Source: Autumnicola edwardsiae (GTDB lineage Bacteria; Bacteroidota; Bacteroidia; Flavobacteriales; Flavobacteriaceae). From it: DNA of 64,000 bases. Under the pieces are notes generated by a model. It was not told where the DNA came from, searched no databases, and saw only the letters and a list, made by a program, of their open reading frames with translations. Position numbers and translations under genes: made by a program. Below, piece by piece: positions 27,409 to 35,603 of the stretch (positions within the stretch are counted from its first letter, which is position 1; the number at the start of each line of letters is the position of its first letter). Location: the NCBI RefSeq assembly GCF_031846505.1, contig NZ_JAVRHP010000001.1, forward strand, positions 73,345 to 137,344, in the 5' to 3' direction.

Positions 27409-27435
27409 CCTACAAGGTTTTAAAAACCTTGCAGG
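27409..27435. repeat. Intergenic palindrome between TonB receptor and DUF5689 genes
   Basis: CCTACAAGGTTTT-A-AAAACCTTGCAGG is a 13-bp inverted repeat with one mismatch and almost no loop. It sits in the 142-base gap inside the operon, so on the minus strand it would form a hairpin between the two messages. It may act as a processing or attenuation site or simply be a dispersed repeat. Confidence 0.65.
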
Positions 27436-27459
27436 ATAATCTCGCACTTCGCAGGATTT

Positions 27460-30288
27460 CTAAAATCTTATATAAACATTAATGTAGTACGTGCTGCCGT
27501 TTCCGTACCAGTATCTGGAGCCAAAAAGCGGCTGGTCCCTTTCAAAATCTTCTTTTAGACTCAGGAAATTTGCATTCCGCGATTGCTCATAGCCTCCCGT
27601 TTTGTACAACACATCAAAAATATTGTTTAGGCTGCAGAAGAATCCCAGGTAATAATCTTTGATTCGCCAGGACTTACCGCCAATGGCGTTTACAAGGATA
27701 TAATCGTCAAACTGCTCCTGCTTTAGCATCTCGAGTGCCAGCTGTTCATCATAATCCAAAATCGGCAGACCATCGGAATCTATCCTGAAATTTGCTGTTC
27801 TGCTAAGCGGACTCACATCTGCAAAGCCATGTGAAAAGAAATTAACCGTAGTCCCAAACCACCAGTAATCGGGATCGCGGTATTCAAATCCAATTTGTGC
27901 CGCACGTTGCGGGCCGCCGGAAATACGGTAATTCTTCAAATATGATTCCCCATAATCAACAGCATCTTCAAAACTGCTGGAAGTGAGGTAAAGCTTGGGA
28001 TTATTGGCATACATATATTGCCCTACTGCCGCTGCTGCTTTTAACTTGATGGTGGAGGTCAGCTGACTTTCAGCTCCAAATTCCACTCCCAGATGTTGTT
28101 TGTCTATTCCTGTTAAGACTTCCTGCACAAAAGCTGTGGTTCCGGTTCTTCCCAGGCCGGAAAGACCGTCGGCATAGTAGAAAGAGATTTCGGTGGCGTC
28201 AAGAATTTCAGTGTAATAACCGGTGAGGCGCAGGTTTAATTTTGGAGAACGAAAGCGGTAACTCAAATCACCGAATTGTAACTTTTCACTTTCCAGCCCT
28301 TCAACAACTTCATTATTCAGGCGGGAGTTTGAAAATGAATTCCGCAAATTTGGTGCTTTAGTGTAGTAAGCAGCATTAGTTGTAAAAAGATGTTTTCCAG
28401 AAAGTTTATACGTAGCACCGGTCTTTAGGCCGATATTTGTAAAATTTAACTTCTCGCTTTTACCCAGTGAATTATCGGGATAAATTCCATTTTGAAAAAG
28501 TCCGTTGCGCTCATAGGCGGTTTGGGAAATATTCCCTGCCAAAAAGAAGTCAAATCTGCTAAACTTGTACTGAATTTGAGCAAATGCTTCGGCTATACTT
28601 GAAAAAAGTTCATAATTGTACTTAAACCGGTACCCTTCAGTAACAATTCTATTCCTGTTTCGCAAATCACTTTGTGCGGCATCAGCTTCAGTCGTTTCTG
28701 TGGTTGCTTCAGCAAAAAAATCAATGTCCAGATATCCGTTTCCGCCCAAAAGATCCTTTATGCTTGCGAAATTTGCACTTTTTAGGCTCGAATAGCTGAT
28801 TTTTGCATTCAGTTCTACGTTTTCCTTCAGTCTTGCAGTTAAAATAGAATTTGCTGTAACCAGATTATCATCATTACGATCTTCAGCAATTACGTAAATA
28901 GAATTCCCGCCTGTGGCAGCTTCATTTAAATTTGCTTTATACAAAGAGGACCAGTCAATTTGGCCATTATCGATAAACTGTTGTTGTGCACGATAAGCAG
29001 ATTCGTAATTGGCATTATTTTCAAACCTTAAAAAATATCCCGGCAGTTTTTGATAATAGGCAGGATCTGGATTTGCACCGCCACCTATAAAACTTTCCTG
29101 GCCGTTGAAGGTAACGCGATTTGTACCACCAAAATCGATCCTGGAATTGCCCACGCTGCCAAATTGATAAGACAGATTGTTGTTTAGCTGAATTTTATCT
29201 GAAATTTGCCAAAAATGGTTCAGCATAAAAACCGGCTCCTTGATTTCCCTAAGCCTGGAGTTGCGGATCTTACCATCCTGATCGCCCCAAAAGGAATTGT
29301 ACCGCCGGCCTTTCAGTTCAAAAACCTCTTTGGTATTTGCTGAAGATTTTCCGCGGATATTTGGAGTGTAGAAAGCAGTAAAATTGAGGGAATGTTTTGA
29401 ATTAAGCTTCTTTTCAGCCGCAACAAAAACAGAATTGGCATCATAAACGGTTCCATCAATATAACCTTCTTCAGCAAACCTTCTGGAAACCGAAACAGAA
29501 TACCACCAGTCATGAGGCAATTCCCCGGAATTATAAGTGGCCATGATCCTGCCCGCATAACTGCGGTTTGATGCCGCGTAAGAAATCCTGCCGCCTTCGC
29601 CATATTCTGAAGCCCGCATAATGATATTTGTAGTTCCTGCGAGTCCGCCAAAACTCACTTCGGAAGGAGAAATTCCCATAGAAAAAATCTGTGTACGCTG
29701 CACATCATTAAGTCCGCCCCAATTGCTCCATTGCGGCCTGCCGTTGAAGATTTTATTCATCTCCATGCCATTAATCAGCAATTTCCCCTGCTCGCTATCA
29801 AAGCCCCTGGGACGAAAAAACGTAGCGCTAAAATCGAAAGCTGCCGCGTTTAGAAAAACATCTCTGGAAGCCTGTAAAAGTCCCGAAAGATTATCAAAAC
29901 TACCTTCTTCTTCATTTAATTCATTATCAGAAAGGCTAATGGTGCCTATCTGCCTTTGTTCTTCAGATAAATCTGGCGTTAGAAGAATCTCGCCTAAATT
30001 CCTGATTTCACCTTTTATGATTAACACAGGTATTCGCTGCCGGGCATATCCAAATTTAGATAACACCAGAACCTGATTACCTTCCGGAATCTCTTCGGAA
30101 GAAAAAATAAATACGCCACTGGCATCACTTTCCGTTTCCAGGAAAGTACCTTCCATTTGAATTTTCACCGATCTGATTTCCTCCAAAGAATAGCCGTCTA
30201 CGACACTTCCCGTAATGGAGGTTGACTGTGAAAGTGAAGTGTAGGGAAACCAAATCCACAGCAACATCAGAAGAAATTTGTTCCCCAT
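27460..30288 (-). CDS. TonB-dependent outer-membrane receptor
   Basis: A 942-residue receptor. The signal peptide (residues 1-20) is followed by a carboxypeptidase-regulatory-like domain (about 22-110), a plug (about 125-245) with FRPRGFDSEQGKLLINGMEM and PQWSNWGGLNDVQRTQ, and a long barrel ending YYINVYIRF with terminal Phe. The plug motif SNWGGL is shared with the second receptor at 35604 (SNWAGL), so the two are related. It heads an operon with DUF5689 and a small membrane protein, and is divergent from an exported nuclease. Substrate unknown. Confidence 0.92.
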   Translation of the reverse strand: MGNKFLLMLLWIWFPYTSLSQSTSITGSVVDGYSLEEIRSVKIQMEGTFLETESDASGVFIFSSEEIPEGNQVLVLSKFGYARQRIPVLIIKGEIRNLGEILLTPDLSEEQRQIGTISLSDNELNEEEGSFDNLSGLLQASRDVFLNAAAFDFSATFFRPRGFDSEQGKLLINGMEMNKIFNGRPQWSNWGGLNDVQRTQIFSMGISPSEVSFGGLAGTTNIIMRASEYGEGGRISYAASNRSYAGRIMATYNSGELPHDWWYSVSVSRRFAEEGYIDGTVYDANSVFVAAEKKLNSKHSLNFTAFYTPNIRGKSSANTKEVFELKGRRYNSFWGDQDGKIRNSRLREIKEPVFMLNHFWQISDKIQLNNNLSYQFGSVGNSRIDFGGTNRVTFNGQESFIGGGANPDPAYYQKLPGYFLRFENNANYESAYRAQQQFIDNGQIDWSSLYKANLNEAATGGNSIYVIAEDRNDDNLVTANSILTARLKENVELNAKISYSSLKSANFASIKDLLGGNGYLDIDFFAEATTETTEADAAQSDLRNRNRIVTEGYRFKYNYELFSSIAEAFAQIQYKFSRFDFFLAGNISQTAYERNGLFQNGIYPDNSLGKSEKLNFTNIGLKTGATYKLSGKHLFTTNAAYYTKAPNLRNSFSNSRLNNEVVEGLESEKLQFGDLSYRFRSPKLNLRLTGYYTEILDATEISFYYADGLSGLGRTGTTAFVQEVLTGIDKQHLGVEFGAESQLTSTIKLKAAAAVGQYMYANNPKLYLTSSSFEDAVDYGESYLKNYRISGGPQRAAQIGFEYRDPDYWWFGTTVNFFSHGFADVSPLSRTANFRIDSDGLPILDYDEQLALEMLKQEQFDDYILVNAIGGKSWRIKDYYLGFFCSLNNIFDVLYKTGGYEQSRNANFLSLKEDFERDQPLFGSRYWYGNGSTYYINVYIRF

Positions 30289-30376
30289 ATTTGCCCCAAA
30301 AAGTCGCGAAATATAGCAAATTATTTAATATAACTTTCATACTTTCAATAACTTATAAAAACATGCTTAAATTTTA

Positions 30377-31474
30377 ATGAATATCTTAAAACCTCACTGT
30401 TTACGCGCACTTGCTATTTGGCTTACGTTGTTTTGCGCCAATAATTTGATGAGCCAGGAGCAAAATTCCTATAATATTTTGAGCGTTGCGTTCTACAATG
30501 CTGAAAATTTATTTGATTTTGAAGATGATCCTCTTACGTTTGACGATGACCGCACACCTACAGGTAAAGATGTTTGGACCGAAGAAAAGTACAGGGACAA
30601 AATTGCCAAAATAAGCAGGGTACTTTCGGAAATTGGTACTGAAGTTACCGGCTCTGCACCTGCAATAATAGGTTTGTGCGAATTTGAGAACCTTGTGGTA
30701 CTAGAGGCGCTGATAGATCATCCTAATCTTTCTGCAGAAAACTACGGAATTATTCATTTTGACTCTCCTGACAGCAGAGGGATAGATGTGGGGCTTCTGT
30801 ATAGAAAAGAAATCTTTACCCCCGTAAATTCGCAGTCTAGACGATTGGTTATTTTTGAAGCCGAAAATCCTTCTAAGCGTGTTTATACGCGGGACCAATT
30901 GGTAGTAAGCGGGATTTTAGATGGTGATGAGATTCACTTTATTGTTAATCACTGGCCGTCCCGAAGCGGCGGGGAAGCAAAAAGCAGTTACCGCAGAGAA
31001 AAAGCTGCCGCTTTAAACAGGCAGATTATCGATTCCCTGTACCAGATAAACCCGTATTCCAGAATTATTAGTATGGGAGATTTCAATGACGATCCTACGA
31101 ACAGATCTTTTAAAAAAGTTCTAAAAACAAAAGGTTCAAAAGAAAATCTGAAATTTCAGGAGCTTTATAACCCTATGGAGAAAATGCTAAAGGAAGGCCA
31201 TGGCACGCTTGCCTATCGTGACAGTTGGAATTTGTTCGACCAGATTATTGTAAGTCAGGCATTAGCAGGAACAGATTACAGCAGTTATCAGTTTTACCGG
31301 GCGGGCATTTTTAATAAGGCTTACCTGGTCACGCCTGGCGGACAATATAAAGGATATCCCTATAGAAGTTATGGTTATGGTGGATATACCGGCGGTTACA
31401 GTGACCACTTTCCGGTGTATGTTTACCTCATAAAATCTCAATCCCCCTCTAGCTCCCCCAAAGGGGGAGGATAA
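30377..31474 (+). CDS. Exported endonuclease/exonuclease/phosphatase-family protein
   Basis: A 365-residue secreted enzyme of the DNase I-like EEP fold. The signal peptide (residues 1-26) ends near LMSQE. The catalytic pattern is complete: YNAENLFD, EFENL (metal-binding Glu), NHWPSRSGG, GDFNDDPTN near 234 and SDHFPVYVYL near 342. Likely substrates are nucleic acids or phosphoesters outside the cell. The last eleven codons (SQSPSSSPKGGG) come from a dispersed C5/G5 palindrome and are not part of the family fold; the native protein probably ended near YVYLIK. Divergent from the TonB receptor. Confidence 0.9.
   Translation: MNILKPHCLRALAIWLTLFCANNLMSQEQNSYNILSVAFYNAENLFDFEDDPLTFDDDRTPTGKDVWTEEKYRDKIAKISRVLSEIGTEVTGSAPAIIGLCEFENLVVLEALIDHPNLSAENYGIIHFDSPDSRGIDVGLLYRKEIFTPVNSQSRRLVIFEAENPSKRVYTRDQLVVSGILDGDEIHFIVNHWPSRSGGEAKSSYRREKAAALNRQIIDSLYQINPYSRIISMGDFNDDPTNRSFKKVLKTKGSKENLKFQELYNPMEKMLKEGHGTLAYRDSWNLFDQIIVSQALAGTDYSSYQFYRAGIFNKAYLVTPGGQYKGYPYRSYGYGGYTGGYSDHFPVYVYLIKSQSPSSSPKGGG
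31442..31471 (+). repeat. Solitary C5/G5 palindromic repeat, read through as C-terminal codons
   Basis: TCCCCCTCTAGC then TCCCCCAAAGGGGGAGGA: a C5 tract, a short spacer and a CCCCC-AAA-GGGGG hairpin. The same layout forms both ends of the DUF559 insert in ileS (60854-60875 and 61257-61282). Here it overlaps the end of the nuclease gene. Confidence 0.75.
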
Positions 31475-31556
31475 TTTAATTCTTTCAATTAAAACCTACA
31501 CACAAAAGTGTTCTGTACCAAAACTCCTTTCTCTTCGGCAAATGCCAGATTTGAAA

Positions 31557-31991
31557 TTAAAACCAGGCATCCCAGGGAATCCTGGTAAGGATCACCAGTA
31601 GACCCAGTGTATAAAAAATTGCCAGAACCTTAAATTTTGGCCTGGAAGTCAGTTTCTTTTTGTGCTTGGAATAACCAATGGTAATTAGAGCTAAAGCTAT
31701 AATCATCATCAAAGGGTGTTCTACCAAATACAACCTCAGGCTGCTGTTACCCATAACTTCACCCATACCGCCATCGAATCTGGCAAGGTTCCCGGGAGTT
31801 AGATAAAGCACAATACCAATTAAGAGCTGAATATGGGAAACGATTAAAGTAAATAAGGCAATCCTGAAATTGGTTGCACTGTATTCCTTGTTACTGGCAA
31901 AGCCTATTATAGCGTTAAAAGATGCTATAAGCAAAACAATAAGTACCAAATAGGCCCAATAAGAATGGATAAACTGAACAGTAGTGTACAT
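31557..31991 (-). CDS. Four-helix integral membrane protein (cytochrome-b-like annotation in relatives)
   Basis: A 144-residue membrane protein with four hydrophobic helices and histidines in or near them (FIHSYWAYLVL, SHIQLLIG, VEHPLMMIIAL, YSKHKKK). Flavobacterial homologues are often labelled 'cytochrome B', but no clear bis-haem pattern can be claimed. It is a single minus-strand gene facing the EEP nuclease. Function unknown. Confidence 0.7.
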   Translation of the reverse strand: MYTTVQFIHSYWAYLVLIVLLIASFNAIIGFASNKEYSATNFRIALFTLIVSHIQLLIGIVLYLTPGNLARFDGGMGEVMGNSSLRLYLVEHPLMMIIALALITIGYSKHKKKLTSRPKFKVLAIFYTLGLLVILTRIPWDAWF

Positions 31992-32026
31992 GAGGTTTTA
32001 AATTTTGATAAAGATACTCAAACACA

Positions 32027-32057
32027 AAAAAACGCCCCATATTATGGGACGTTTTTT
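32027..32057 (-). terminator. Intrinsic terminator of the endonuclease I gene
   Basis: AAAAAACGCCCCAT-ATT-ATGGGACGTTTTTT forms a hairpin with one mismatch and T/A tracts on both sides, 88 bases beyond the stop codon of the minus-strand nuclease gene. Confidence 0.75.
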
Positions 32058-32144
32058 AGATATCTGAAGGTATTTACTTAAAATCTGGAAGCTATAATTG
32101 CATTCCAAATCCTAATCATTTAATAAACTTGTTATTTCTAACGT

Positions 32145-33788
32145 TTATTCCCATCGGTTTTCAGCAGCGTCTCCGCCCCAAATTAAAGTAGCGAGGTATG
32201 GGTTATCTATAAACGGATTCCTGTTTCCCTGTGCCGAAGCTATTACATTGTTGCGTTGAATTTCCAGTTCTGATACCGGATCCATCCTGTTCCATTTCAG
32301 TAGAAGGTCCAAACCACCTACCTCATCAAATTCTTCTCCGTAACGAACATTAAGGTACATAACCATTCTTGCTACGTCACCAATCCATTCATCCCCGGGG
32401 TACCACGCACTTTCACCAACCAGCCCATATTCTCCGCTTCCTTCGCTATAAGGGTAATTTAGTCTAAGTGAATTTATACTCGCATCTGCAGAACGAAGGT
32501 GGTGCAGGTCTGTAACCGCGTTTGCTGCATCTAGCCTGGATTGAGGATAAACATGTTCTGTATTGAAGGTTTGCGGGGTATAAGAATTATTTCCTGAAGT
32601 ATATTCTTCCCAGTACCTGCTTTCCCCAGAGTACATTAAAATCACATTCTCTGGGTTGTCGGGATCTTCATCTGCATCATATAAATAATTATGACGCTCT
32701 CCATAACTTAAAATAGTTGTGTGCTGCCCTACTGTTATTTCAGAAGCTACATGATAGTTTAAGTCCTCATTCTGAGAAAAAACAACTTGCTCATAATAGT
32801 CTTCAAGTTGTGAAGGAATATCAAAACCTACTGGCTCTATTACCGTAATATTAACTGTAGCAGTTGCACATGTAGGTTCCTGATCATCATCACAGATAGT
32901 ATAAGTAAAGCTATCTTCTCCCGTAAAACCGGCCACCGGCTCGTAAGTTATGCTACCATCGTCATTTAAAGTAACATTTCCCTGGCTAGAGGAAGCATCT
33001 ATTGAAGAAAGTACAGCTCCATCAATAGGATCATCGTTATTTAAAAGGTTGGTTATGGCAAAACCGGAATTTCCCGCATCGACTACAACTGTATCATCAT
33101 TTGCAACAGGAGATCCTTCGTCTATAACATTTACCGTAATAGTTGCAGTAGCGCATTCGGGTTCTTTATCGTTATCACAAACAGTATAGGTAAAACTATC
33201 TTCTCCAGAAAAACCTTCTGCCGGAGTGTATGTAATGCTACCATCCTCTTCCAGCACAGCTGTACCATTTGTATCTTCAGTGTTTATCGCTGTTATATCT
33301 GCATTGTCCAGCAGGGTATCGTTAGAAAGATGATTTATAATGCTAAGTTCGTCTCCCTCCTCTGTTTCATAAGTATCATCCTGAGCTACAGGGGCACCGG
33401 CATCTCCTACCGTGATGATTACAGTTGCGGTAGCGCAACGGCTACCTTCACTACCCGGCACACATAATTGGTAAGAAAAATTGTCTTCACCCTGAAAATC
33501 TTCAGGAGGAAAATAAGATAAGGTTCCATCGCGGTTGTCGACTACTTCCCCACCTTCGGTAGTTTCTGTATCAAAAGAACTTATCCTGGAACTATCCACC
33601 AGCTCATCATTTTCCAGCAGAAAATCTTTTTCAATATTTAACTCTTCATTTTCTGAAGCTGTAACCGCATCATCTACGGCAACAGGATCACCTGCTTCAG
33701 GTCTTTCGCCCGAATTTACATTATCGTCATCGCTGCTACATCCTGCAAAAAACAGAATGGTACAAGCAAGAAAGAAAAACTTTTTCAT
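32145..33788 (-). CDS. Endonuclease I-family lipoprotein with three Ig-like repeats
   Basis: A 547-residue surface nuclease. Lipobox FAGC (Cys17) is followed by three tandem Big_9/cadherin-like repeats of about 95 residues (roughly 33-130, 130-225, 225-320). Each has the pattern VA-DD ... GEDSFTYT-C ... CATAT--V. The C-terminal 215 residues match the endonuclease I (EndA/Bsn) fold, with SYGERHNYLYDAD, FNTEHVYPQSRLD near residue 410 (the catalytic His) and DLHHLRSADASINSLRLNYPY (in parts). It probably degrades extracellular DNA or RNA at the cell surface; the Ig-like repeats act as a spacer. Downstream of the TonB receptor/lipoprotein pair but separated from it by a terminator. Confidence 0.9.
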   Translation of the reverse strand: MKKFFFLACTILFFAGCSSDDDNVNSGERPEAGDPVAVDDAVTASENEELNIEKDFLLENDELVDSSRISSFDTETTEGGEVVDNRDGTLSYFPPEDFQGEDNFSYQLCVPGSEGSRCATATVIITVGDAGAPVAQDDTYETEEGDELSIINHLSNDTLLDNADITAINTEDTNGTAVLEEDGSITYTPAEGFSGEDSFTYTVCDNDKEPECATATITVNVIDEGSPVANDDTVVVDAGNSGFAITNLLNNDDPIDGAVLSSIDASSSQGNVTLNDDGSITYEPVAGFTGEDSFTYTICDDDQEPTCATATVNITVIEPVGFDIPSQLEDYYEQVVFSQNEDLNYHVASEITVGQHTTILSYGERHNYLYDADEDPDNPENVILMYSGESRYWEEYTSGNNSYTPQTFNTEHVYPQSRLDAANAVTDLHHLRSADASINSLRLNYPYSEGSGEYGLVGESAWYPGDEWIGDVARMVMYLNVRYGEEFDEVGGLDLLLKWNRMDPVSELEIQRNNVIASAQGNRNPFIDNPYLATLIWGGDAAENRWE

Positions 33789-33837
33789 TTATAAATTTTA
33801 GAAATTAACATTTTGAAATCATCTTGGTCTACTAAAC

Positions 33838-33873
33838 AAAAGCCCCTTACCGGGAAAGACCGATAAGAGGCTT
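33838..33873 (-). terminator. Intrinsic terminator after the repeat lipoprotein gene
   Basis: On the minus strand AAGCCTCTTATCGG-TCTTTC-CCGGTAAGGGGCTTTT forms a 14-bp stem with two G-U pairs followed by T residues. It lies 23 bases beyond the stop codon and separates the lipoprotein from the endonuclease I gene. Confidence 0.8.
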
Positions 33874-33895
33874 GTACTTTTATTTAGTTTAAAAT

Positions 33896-35593
33896 TTATT
33901 CATTAATAACCCAGGCGCCAGACTCATCTTTAATCAGTCTCATTTGTGTCATAATATAACCAGGATAAACTTCATAAGAAAGGATATATTTTTGACCTAC
34001 TTCAGCAGAAGGGTCGAAGTCATTTAAAAAGACCTTTAATGCTTCCAGGATCATGTCATCATCCCAATTATTTAGGTTGAAATTCCCATACTGTGCCAAA
34101 TTGCTGGCTGCAGCCTCGTAACCACTAACAGCTGCAAATTCCGCTGCAATGTACTCATAATCTGATGCGACTAAGGTATATCTTATAGTGTTATCTGGTT
34201 CCCACTCAGATCCATTATGACTAAACTGAAGGGTTTGTTCCAAAGTTCTAGGTATTGCATTCCACTCACCATCTTCAAATACAAACAACGTATATCTTGT
34301 TGAAGTACTACCAGAATAAAAGTCATAAGCAACAGATCTCATCTCCCCTTCTCTTGCATAAGGATATTCAAGGCCAAGAAATACAGAGATCATTTGATAA
34401 GCTTCCCCTTCATCATCAAAATTAGGATAGGTTTGCCCCATCGTGGTGTAGTCTTCACTATCTAATGTTAACGGCATACTCCAGGTTCCATTAGTATAAG
34501 CAAAAACATCTGTGGTTTCTACTGTGGAAACAGAACCTTCCAGGTCAATTACATATTGTCCATCCTGAAGGACAACAGCCATCACTTGAGAAGAAACAGA
34601 ACCGTCATAAGCTGCATAAGTTACTGCGAATTGAGCTCCTTCTTCTGCAGAAGGAAATTTATCCATTAAAACTATGTTTATTGCTTCAAGTCGCATTTCC
34701 TCAGTCCAGAAATTATCACTAACAGAGTCTATAGTAAAGGTGTTAAACTCCCCGGCATTTCCGGCAGGACCGGGATATTCTTCCGCTAATTCTTCAGCAA
34801 CCAGTGCATAATCTGCATTTACCAGTTCATAAGCAGAAGCTCCGAACGGTATGTAATTATTACCATTAAAAACAACTGTCATACTTTCGGCTTCGACACC
34901 TTCATTATAAACTTCGTAAGAAACATTATATTTTTGCCCTTCTACACCGTCCATATTTTCTAGAAGAACAATATTAATAGCTTCAAGGATCATTTCTTCA
35001 GTCCAAAGATTATTACTATTAGGATCTACAGTAAAGCTGTTAAATTGTCCGGCGTTTCCGGCAGGTTCAGGATAATCGGCACCCAATTCATTTTCAATAA
35101 AATCAAAATCGTCTGCATCTAGTGTATACGAAATTTCATTTGCAACGGCATCGTAAGTCAACTCAACATGATCACCTGCCTCTGCTCGTGGAAATTGATA
35201 CTGTAAAAAGCTCTGAATTTGAGAAATATTCCCAAGGTAACCGTCTGACAATCCAGCAGCCTCATAATCTTCCGCGCTTACAGTATAAACCTGCGGATCA
35301 ATAGGAGCAAAGACGTTATAACTAACATTTACCGAAGAGTTTCCACCTAAAGCGGGAAGACGATTTGACAACAAAACAGGAATTAATGCCCTTGCATCCT
35401 CTTCTGTATCAAACTCGTACTGCTCCTCAGGCAGATCTAAAAATCCATAATCTTCCTCTTCTAATGTGTAATCTAATGATCCTTCAACATTGCTGATATT
35501 CTCATCAATTTCCTCATTGATGTCATCCATAGGCTCACAACCTGTTATGGCGACACCTATGAAAAGCATTAAAATGTAAAATGTATTTTTCAT
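33896..35593 (-). CDS. Lipoprotein made of degenerate tandem repeats
   Basis: A 565-residue, very acidic lipoprotein with lipobox ITGC (Cys19). Most of the protein is five to six degenerate repeats of about 75-95 residues. Each contains a Y-L---DY helix start, a W(T/D)-(D/E)EM-LEAINIVLL-like helix, a (F/Y)P-AE-G (or similar) turn and a Y-VY-G strand pair. Two of them (about residues 160-255 and 255-350) are close copies, sharing YP-PAGNAG-FN-FT. No named family is recognised. It follows a TonB receptor after 10 bases, the place of a SusD-like or other surface partner, but it is not SusD. Confidence 0.78.
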   Translation of the reverse strand: MKNTFYILMLFIGVAITGCEPMDDINEEIDENISNVEGSLDYTLEEEDYGFLDLPEEQYEFDTEEDARALIPVLLSNRLPALGGNSSVNVSYNVFAPIDPQVYTVSAEDYEAAGLSDGYLGNISQIQSFLQYQFPRAEAGDHVELTYDAVANEISYTLDADDFDFIENELGADYPEPAGNAGQFNSFTVDPNSNNLWTEEMILEAINIVLLENMDGVEGQKYNVSYEVYNEGVEAESMTVVFNGNNYIPFGASAYELVNADYALVAEELAEEYPGPAGNAGEFNTFTIDSVSDNFWTEEMRLEAINIVLMDKFPSAEEGAQFAVTYAAYDGSVSSQVMAVVLQDGQYVIDLEGSVSTVETTDVFAYTNGTWSMPLTLDSEDYTTMGQTYPNFDDEGEAYQMISVFLGLEYPYAREGEMRSVAYDFYSGSTSTRYTLFVFEDGEWNAIPRTLEQTLQFSHNGSEWEPDNTIRYTLVASDYEYIAAEFAAVSGYEAAASNLAQYGNFNLNNWDDDMILEALKVFLNDFDPSAEVGQKYILSYEVYPGYIMTQMRLIKDESGAWVINE

Positions 35594-35603
35594 CTCTATT
35601 TTT

